The notes under the pieces are model-generated. The model had not been told where the DNA came from. It searched no databases and saw only the letters and a list, made by a program, of their open reading frames with translations. DNA of 5,302 bases, from positions 1 through 5,302 of the forward strand of contig CAMEXG010000141.1 of assembly GCA_945947045.1 (NCBI GenBank). The letters run 5' to 3'. Source of the DNA: an uncultured Spirochaetales bacterium. GTDB lineage: Bacteria; Spirochaetota; Spirochaetia; Sphaerochaetales; Sphaerochaetaceae. Every line of letters begins with the position of its first letter. Position 1 is the stretch's first letter. Position numbers and translations under genes: made by a program. Shown here one piece after another: positions 1 to 4,195 of this stretch.

Positions 1-73
1 TCCCCCCCGATGGACTTGAACCAACGACCAAAAGATTATGAGTCTTCTGCTCTAACCACTGAGCTAGAGGGGG
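1..73 (-). tRNA. tRNA with anticodon CAU (tRNA-Ile2 or elongator tRNA-Met)
   Basis: Read on the minus strand, a full cloverleaf folds: acceptor CCCCCTC against seven G's (one U-G pair) with discriminator A at base 1, D stem GCTC/GAGC, anticodon stem GAAGA/TCTTT with loop CTCATAA, and T loop TTCAAGT. The T stem GTTGG/CCATC has one U-U mismatch (bases 10 and 24). The anticodon is CAU. The first base pair is C-G and the anticodon stem lacks the three G-C pairs of initiators, so this is not tRNA-fMet. The D arm, variable loop and T arm strongly resemble bacterial tRNA-Ile2, whose C34 is changed to lysidine by TilS so that it reads AUA, but elongator Met cannot be excluded. Whether CCA is encoded cannot be seen, because the 3' flank is outside the window. 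Confidence 0.93.
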
Positions 74-84
74 AAAGCTAAGTC

Positions 85-114
85 AATCTATCATAAAACC
101 CCTATTTCATTCAA
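85..114 (-). promoter_or_regulatory. Candidate promoter for the CAU tRNA
   Basis: On the minus strand, TTGAAT (bases 114-109) is followed after 18 bases by TAGATT (90-85), placing a start a few bases before the tRNA 5' end at 73. An overlapping TATGAT (95-90) is an alternative -10 but has no good -35 at normal spacing. The match is modest and the call rests on position as much as on sequence. Confidence 0.3.
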
Positions 115-169
115 CAGGTAGAAAAACTATTTTTGTTCCTTTCTTAAAATTCTTCTATGGATGGAAAAT

Positions 170-543
170 ATGTATCTTGATGGTTATTAACTTTATGTAA
201 AGGATGCGGGAAGGATGATCTGGTTCTATATTTATAAACAAAAGAAGCGGAGGATAACGTCCACCTTGTTAAGGACGGTACTTTGCTTCCTCTATATGGA
301 AGAAAAGACCACGAGAAAATGACAGGGAGAAGGTTTGGGTATCTGAAGGGAGTAAATGCACATATAGAGATGGCTCTCTATGTAGATGCCTTTGAAGAGG
401 TGGACAAGGAGTATATTAATGCCCTTGAAAACGGCGCCGCTTCTATTTTTCCTCCCACTCTTGAACCATGGGGACAGAGAATTTGCTTTATAGCAGATCC
501 AGGGGGAAACGTAATAGAGATAGGTTCCTGGAATAAGAAGTAA
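170..543 (+). pseudogene. Decayed VOC-family (glyoxalase/bleomycin-resistance-like) gene
   Basis: The VOC superfamily comprises small metalloenzymes and binding proteins built from paired beta-alpha-beta-beta-beta modules. The C-terminal part is clear in the frame ending at TAA 541-543, with family-like segments HIEMALYVD, EPWGQR, FIADPGGNVIEIGSW. That frame is open only back to 238 (stop TAA at 235-237), and VOC-like sequence (EAEDNVHLVKDG) already precedes the first usable start, TTG 283. The missing N-terminal motif appears in another frame: LYVKDAGRMIWFY at 191-229, like the opening strand and helix of these proteins. It follows ATG 170 but is cut off from it by an in-frame TAA at 188-190. 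So the gene shows one nonsense change plus a frameshifting loss near 230-240. An 86-residue product from TTG 283 remains possible (AAGGA at 271-275 could act as a ribosome site), but it would lack the first strand and helix. The native substrate is unknown. Confidence 0.72.
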
Positions 544-593
544 AGAGATTCGGAAGTAAGTGTGTCATATCTTACAATACAAAAGAATTTGCA

Positions 594-642
594 CTATCGA
601 TTATAAAATGTATTAAACGAAACGATAGGTACATTTATATAA
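594..642. repeat. Interleaved inverted repeats with pseudoknot topology
   Basis: Two inverted repeats alternate as A-B-A'-B'. A is CTATCG (594-599) with A' CGATAG (623-628). B is TTATAAAATGTA (601-612) with B' TACATTTATATAA (630-642), complementary over 12 bases with one bulged base. As RNA, B/B' forms a hairpin whose 17-base loop holds A', which could pair with the 5' flank A, an H-type pseudoknot. A T-rich run follows (644-660). It lies between the decayed VOC gene and the barrel gene, upstream of that gene's best promoter. It might be an operator, a weak terminator, or chance in AT-rich DNA. Confidence 0.4.
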
Positions 643-656
643 GTTTTGTTTTTTGA

Positions 657-685
657 TTTTCAATAGAATCCCAAGATGGTATAGT
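657..685 (+). promoter_or_regulatory. Candidate sigma70 extended -10 promoter for the barrel gene
   Basis: TTTTCA (657-662, four of six matches to TTGACA) is separated by 17 bases from TATAGT (680-685), which is preceded by TGG, giving the extended -10 motif TGnTATAGT. A start near 692 would leave a leader of about 30 bases ending in the AGGAGG ribosome site. A second, perfect TATAAT at 692-697 has no -35 at proper distance but could contribute. Confidence 0.45.
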
Positions 686-710
686 CAAGGATATAATGGA
701 CAATATGTTC

Positions 711-725
711 AGGAGGAATTAAGTG
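711..725 (+). promoter_or_regulatory. Strong ribosome binding site fixing a GTG start
   Basis: AGGAGG (711-716) lies six bases before GTG 723-725. It is the only strong Shine-Dalgarno match before a gene in this window and decides the GTG start, which also begins a well-formed signal peptide. Confidence 0.85.
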
Positions 726-1892
726 AAGAAGATTCTTTGTGTTCTTTTGGTTTTACTCTTTATTGTGACAAGCGCCTTTGCAGGAAACATCTACTATGCA
801 TTCGGAGACATAGGTCAGCATCCTGATATTCTTATAGGTTTCTTTCCTTCATATGCATATATGGGGGTGGGGGTGAAGCTTCCCAAAATAATCGACGACA
901 ACACTACTGATATTCAGGTCTTGATAGGAGAAGGATATCTTCAACGCCTATTGTGGCAGGATAAAGACAGCGGAGACAATAACTTTGACAACGGAGTCTG
1001 GGATAGCAGCTCTGCCTTGAGATACAACGCCTGGACTAATGATTTGACATTTAGGTTCCGCCAGGGAGTGGGGGAGAGTCCGGTTAATGGTAAGGATCTA
1101 TTGTTATTTACGGCAGGTGTAAACTTTAAGTATGAGAGATACTACTCAGCTTCTCAGTTCGGGCCCTTTGACATTAAGGGTACAATGGATGGAATCATAG
1201 ACTCCGACTATAGTGGAAAGATATACCCGGAGTTGGCTAAAGGTGGAAAAGACTTCTTAGGTACGGAAATCCAGACCAACGTAAAACTCGATTTGATGAA
1301 AGATACTCTTCATACCAATGACGGCTTCTGGGCAAGGCTTGATATGAAGTATGGTCCGAAGATTATCAATAGCTATGTCAACGGCTTTGCTGATTATATC
1401 ACATTCACCATCAATGGCGTTGGCGCCAAGACTCTCATGAACCTTACTGACCAGGATGGAGACTCGCTTCTTTCTTTGATTATTATTGACAGAATGAATG
1501 CAAGCTGGACAGGTGGAGACAGCGTTCCTTCATTTGTCGAGGGGCCGGGATCTCTTGGCCGCAAAGTTAGAGGCTTCAACACTTATACATACAACACTGA
1601 GTTTACAGCGGTAAACAACTTGGATTTGAGAATAACGGGACCAGGACTGGGACTAGAGAAGCTTGCTCCTAGAGTTAACCTGTTTGTAGACTGCGGTTAT
1701 GGTTGGGGAAGAGTGCTTAACACAAATAGAATTGAGAATAATTTCCTTGCCTCTATCGGTGTTCAAGTTGAGATGTCATTCTTCGATTTTATCGACTTGG
1801 GATACCAGATCAACTATCTCTTGGTCGACAAGATGAAATACACTCAGCCAGGAAAGATTACTACAAACTTTACTTTCTTCCTGGATTTCTAA
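723..1892 (+). CDS. Exported outer-membrane beta-barrel protein, Omp85-like C-terminus, no POTRA
   Basis: This 389-residue protein starts at GTG with a Sec signal peptide: MKK, a hydrophobic core at 4-16, and likely cleavage after SAFA (residue 20). There is no lipobox. The mature part is rich in alternating polar/aromatic stretches and ends in ...FTFFLDF; a terminal Phe is the usual signal for BAM-dependent barrel assembly. From residue 282 the order VRGF (282-285), a strand NNLDLRITGP, FVDCGYG (321-327), a GVQVEM strand, LGYQINYLL and the final strand resembles the last strands of Omp85/BamA/TpsB barrels, where VRGF/Y marks loop 6 and FxDxG a following strand. About 369 mature residues fit a 16-strand barrel but leave no room for POTRA domains. 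This assignment is inferred from motifs; an unrelated spirochaete porin-like barrel is the alternative. The gene is monocistronic by layout, with its own promoter and terminator. Its stop overlaps that of the convergent gene. Function is unknown. Confidence 0.85.
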   Translation: MKKILCVLLVLLFIVTSAFAGNIYYAFGDIGQHPDILIGFFPSYAYMGVGVKLPKIIDDNTTDIQVLIGEGYLQRLLWQDKDSGDNNFDNGVWDSSSALRYNAWTNDLTFRFRQGVGESPVNGKDLLLFTAGVNFKYERYYSASQFGPFDIKGTMDGIIDSDYSGKIYPELAKGGKDFLGTEIQTNVKLDLMKDTLHTNDGFWARLDMKYGPKIINSYVNGFADYITFTINGVGAKTLMNLTDQDGDSLLSLIIIDRMNASWTGGDSVPSFVEGPGSLGRKVRGFNTYTYNTEFTAVNNLDLRITGPGLGLEKLAPRVNLFVDCGYGWGRVLNTNRIENNFLASIGVQVEMSFFDFIDLGYQINYLLVDKMKYTQPGKITTNFTFFLDF

Positions 1893-2476
1893 TCCATATA
1901 GGGATTCTTAGATACTATCTCCTCTTTTATCTCAAGACCGAGATATGAGAGGAGATTTCTTTTTTCTTCTCTTTCATAATCTGCGATATAAGGGAGGGTA
2001 AAGTAGACAAAATCGCCATCGAGTATTGATTCAGGTTTAAAGCCATTTCTTATGAGAGCTTTATATTTATCATAGGAGATGTTTCTTTCGACACCTTCGA
2101 GAACGAAAGAATACCAGCCTGTGTCTTCTTCTATTTCTATCTCTTCTTTTATAGCGCCCTTACGTAGTTTTACTTCCACTTGGCTTGTTCCCTTTCCCCA
2201 TAATCCAAGTTCTTCCAACGCCGACTCTGTAAGACCCAGATCTCTCCCCTCATTTGTTTTCGGTTTCTTGCCGTAGACTTTTGTTACTATGGACTTCCCT
2301 TCTTCATTCGATACAATTAACTCCGACCCCGTTTCGTAGAGATCTGTAAAAGAAAGAAGCTCTGAATTATTCCAAGATTTGTCGACAGGATCAAATCCAA
2401 TCCAAAAGGCTGTCTCTGAGAAAAGGGCGGGAATAAGTATCAGTGATAAAACCACAATAAATGAAAGTCTCTTCAT
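1889..2476 (-). CDS. Exported RlpA-like (double-psi beta-barrel) protein, degenerate active site
   Basis: From ATG 2476 the 195-residue product begins with a clear signal peptide (MKR, hydrophobic core 4-19, likely cut after ALFS, residue 20). An in-frame ATG at 2566 would add 30 mostly polar residues ahead of it and overlap lysS, so 2476 is preferred. Residues about 47-104 resemble the latter part of RlpA-type double-psi barrels: GSELIVSNEEGKSIV corresponds to the GTRVRVTN..NGKSVVV segment, and LTESALEELGLWGKGT to the DLS.AAAEELG..GKGT segment. RlpA proteins are peptidoglycan lytic transglycosylases acting at septa. Here the usual NDRGP stretch with its catalytic Asp reads YGKKP, and the early ASWYG..TANGE part is not recognisable, so catalysis is doubtful. 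Residues about 119-188 (YDKYKALIRNGF, FVYFTLPYI, LLSYLGLE) have a pattern that could be a divergent SPOR domain; this is weaker. A structural or peptidoglycan-binding role is an inference. The 3' end also encodes the terminator of the opposing gene. Confidence 0.78.
   Translation of the reverse strand: MKRLSFIVVLSLILIPALFSETAFWIGFDPVDKSWNNSELLSFTDLYETGSELIVSNEEGKSIVTKVYGKKPKTNEGRDLGLTESALEELGLWGKGTSQVEVKLRKGAIKEEIEIEEDTGWYSFVLEGVERNISYDKYKALIRNGFKPESILDGDFVYFTLPYIADYEREEKRNLLSYLGLEIKEEIVSKNPYMD
1917..1965 (+). terminator. Intrinsic terminator of the barrel gene, inside the opposing CDS
   Basis: Bases 1917-1933 pair with 1940-1956 around the loop AAGACC: nine perfect outer pairs (ATCTCCTCT/AGAGGAGAT), a three-base region with one T-T mismatch and one wobble, and five inner pairs (ATCTC/GAGAT). 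TTCTTTTTT (1957-1965) follows. It begins 25 bases past the barrel stop. On the minus strand the stem is not followed by a T run, so it should act in the plus direction only. Confidence 0.88.
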
Positions 2477-2482
2477 ATCCTC

Positions 2483-2511
2483 ATTATATTTTGCATAAAG
2501 GGAAAAATCCA
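2483..2511 (-). promoter_or_regulatory. Candidate promoter of the RlpA-like gene, possibly leaderless
   Basis: On the minus strand a perfect TATAAT occupies 2488-2483. Seventeen bases upstream the -35 position reads TGGATT (2511-2506), a weak match. A start seven bases beyond the hexamer falls on base 2476, the A of the preferred ATG. The GAGG two bases before this ATG is too close to act as a normal Shine-Dalgarno, which fits a leaderless transcript. Confidence 0.4.
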
Positions 2512-2527
2512 CAGTTGTGCGTAAGAG

Positions 2528-2557
2528 TTGAACAAAGGGGCTCTCCTTTGACATAAT
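2528..2557 (+). promoter_or_regulatory. lysS: Candidate lysS promoter, possibly leaderless
   Basis: TTGAAC (2528-2533, four of six consensus bases) and CATAAT (2552-2557, five of six) are separated by 18 bases. The predicted start, at 2564-2565, coincides with ATG 2565. No purine-rich ribosome site lies at normal distance from either lysS ATG (2556 or 2565). An alternative -35-like TTGACA at 2548-2553 is perfect but has no -10 at proper spacing. Confidence 0.4.
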
Positions 2558-2565
2558 GATTGTCA
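2533..2565. promoter_or_regulatory. Two overlapping dyads in the lysS promoter (possible operators)
   Basis: CAAAGG and CCTTTG (2533-2538 and 2545-2550) flank GGCTCT and fill the spacer between the candidate -35 and -10. TGACA and TGTCA (2549-2553 and 2561-2565) flank seven bases that contain most of the -10 and the upstream ATG 2556. The two dyads share bases 2549-2550. Short arms of five or six bases can arise by chance, so the regulatory reading is tentative. Confidence 0.35.
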
Positions 2566-4151
2566 TGAGCGAAAAGAATAATCAGAATGCCCATTGGGCG
2601 GATATAATGGCAGATAAAATCATCCGTGAAAAGGGTGACAAGGAACTCTATACATGTGCCAGCGGTATTACACCTTCCGGTACTGTCCATATCGGTAACT
2701 TCAGAGAGATCATAACAGTAGAACTTGTTGTAAGATGCTTGAGAGAAAGAGGGAAGAATGTCAGATTCATCTATTCCTGGGATGATTATGATGTATTTAG
2801 AAAGGTACCTAAGAATATGCCTCGGAAAGAGCTTTTGGAGACATACCTCAGAAAGCCTATTACTCTTGTTCCTGATACAAAAGACAGAGCCGAGAATTAC
2901 GCAAGAGGAAATGAAATCGATGTAGAGAAGATTCTTCCTACAGTAGGTGTCTTCCCGGAGTATTTATATCAGGCTGAGAGATATAGAACTAATAAATATG
3001 CCTCTGACATCAGGACGGCTCTAGAGCATAGAGAAGAGATAAGAGAGGTGTTAAATCAGTACAGAACAGAACCTCTGCCAGAGAATTGGTGGCCTATTTC
3101 CGTATTCTCTTCCTTTACAGACCGTGATAACACCACTGTTCTGGATTGGGATGGAGAATGGGGCGTAACATATCACGATGATGAGCTGGACAAGACCGAA
3201 ACCATCGATATCAGGACGACTCCTTATACAAAGCTTCCATGGCGTGTCGACTGGCCTATGAGATGGGTTAAGGAAGGCGTAGACTTCGAGCCAGGTGGAA
3301 AGGATCATCTTACAGAGGGTGGCAGCTACGACACTGCAAAGAGCGTCGTCAAGATATTTGGAGGTGAAGCTCCTGTAACAATGCGTTATGACTTTGTAAG
3401 ACTCAAAGGTATGGGAGGAAAGATTTCGTCTTCAGGCGGAGAAGTGGCCGATCTATATGATGTATTGGCAATCTATCCACCGGAGATTGTAAGGTATCTC
3501 TTTGTAGGGACAAAGCCTCAGAGCGAGTTTGCAATCTCATTTGACTTGGATGTATTGAAGATCTATGAAGACTACGACAATTGTGAAAGAATCTACTTCG
3601 GCATTCTTCCTGTCAAAGAGCAGAGAAAAGAAAAAGAGAAGAGAATCTACGAGCTTAGCCAGGTTGATGGATCCAAGATTCCAACGGAGCCAGGTTACCA
3701 GATTCCATTCCGTCACCTCTGCAACTATGTCCAGATTTATGGCGGGGACACGGAGAAGGTTCTTTCCCGTCTCTCCGATGCAACAGAAAGCCAGAAAGAG
3801 AGACTTAGAGTCAGAATCCAGTGTGCAAAGAACTGGCTCAGAGATTATGCACCGGAGGAATTTAAGTTTGCTCTTCAGACAGAGAATGATGAGAAATATG
3901 ATGCAACAGAAACAGAGCTTGCCGCTGTAAGGGAATTTGCAGGATTTGTGGAGAAATATCTTGATGATATGGGAGAGAAAGAGTTCTCCAATTATATCTA
4001 TCAGGCCGCTCAGGACAATGGTATGGAAAGTGCTGATTTCTTCCGCCTTATCTATACTGTACTTATCCGCAAAGAAAAGGGTCCGAAGCTTGCAGGATTC
4101 TTGAAGGCTTGTGGAAGTGAAACAATCCTACCGATATTAAAGAGGTACTGA
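2565..4151 (+). CDS. lysS: Class I lysyl-tRNA synthetase
   Basis: LysRS attaches lysine to tRNA-Lys in the cytoplasm using ATP (EC 6.1.1.6). This 528-residue protein is the class I form, unrelated in fold to the common class II LysS. It opens with AHWAD (9-13) and the motif ASGITPSGTVHIGNFREI, whose HIGN at 42-45 is the HIGH signature. Next come FIYSWDDYDVFRKVPKNMP, typical of this family, and KISSS at 286-290, the KMSKS equivalent in RLKGMGGKISSSGG. The C-terminal half is helical in character, as expected for the anticodon-binding domain. Length is normal and there is no interruption. ATG 2565 is chosen over ATG 2556, which would add MIV, because it gives the usual short N-terminus and matches the predicted transcript start; neither has a good ribosome site. 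No T-box leader fits in the 88-base upstream gap. Class I LysRS is characteristic of archaea, spirochaetes and some other bacteria. Confidence 0.97.
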   Translation: MSEKNNQNAHWADIMADKIIREKGDKELYTCASGITPSGTVHIGNFREIITVELVVRCLRERGKNVRFIYSWDDYDVFRKVPKNMPRKELLETYLRKPITLVPDTKDRAENYARGNEIDVEKILPTVGVFPEYLYQAERYRTNKYASDIRTALEHREEIREVLNQYRTEPLPENWWPISVFSSFTDRDNTTVLDWDGEWGVTYHDDELDKTETIDIRTTPYTKLPWRVDWPMRWVKEGVDFEPGGKDHLTEGGSYDTAKSVVKIFGGEAPVTMRYDFVRLKGMGGKISSSGGEVADLYDVLAIYPPEIVRYLFVGTKPQSEFAISFDLDVLKIYEDYDNCERIYFGILPVKEQRKEKEKRIYELSQVDGSKIPTEPGYQIPFRHLCNYVQIYGGDTEKVLSRLSDATESQKERLRVRIQCAKNWLRDYAPEEFKFALQTENDEKYDATETELAAVREFAGFVEKYLDDMGEKEFSNYIYQAAQDNGMESADFFRLIYTVLIRKEKGPKLAGFLKACGSETILPILKRY

Positions 4152-4157
4152 GATAAT

Positions 4158-4183
4158 AGGAGGAGTCATCTCCTCCTTTATTT
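4158..4183 (+). terminator. Intrinsic terminator of lysS
   Basis: AGGAGGAG (4158-4165) and CTCCTCCT (4170-4177) form eight perfect pairs around TCAT, followed by the T-rich TTATTT and then CTCTT. It lies seven bases after the lysS stop and ends about 12 bases before the next ATG. The left arm is itself a full Shine-Dalgarno sequence, but it is too far from ATG 4196 (30 bases) to serve it directly. Confidence 0.85.
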
Positions 4184-4195
4184 CTCTTATTGTAA

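Noticed and set aside
1..73. Initiator tRNA-fMet
   Set aside because: The first acceptor pair is C-G rather than mismatched, and the anticodon stem lacks the three consecutive G-C pairs of initiators.
556..575. GTAAG/CTTAC hairpin after the VOC remnant as a terminator
   Set aside because: Only five pairs, a ten-base loop and no following T run.
1891..1906. AATCC/GGATT hairpin at the convergent stop codons as a bidirectional terminator
   Set aside because: Five weak pairs and no T run on either strand; the strong hairpin at 1917-1956 explains plus-strand termination.
2477..2564. T-box or other riboswitch leader for lysS
   Set aside because: The gap is too short, no T-box sequence or antiterminator is seen, and the predicted transcript start is at the ATG.
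2477..2566. Extension of the RlpA-like gene to ATG 2566
   Set aside because: The 30 extra residues precede a textbook signal peptide, overlap the start of lysS, and cover the region where both promoters should lie.
3565..3930. Plus-strand 121-codon frame inside lysS
   Set aside because: It is an alternative frame of the intact synthetase, with a Lys/Arg/Ser-rich composition typical of shadow frames.
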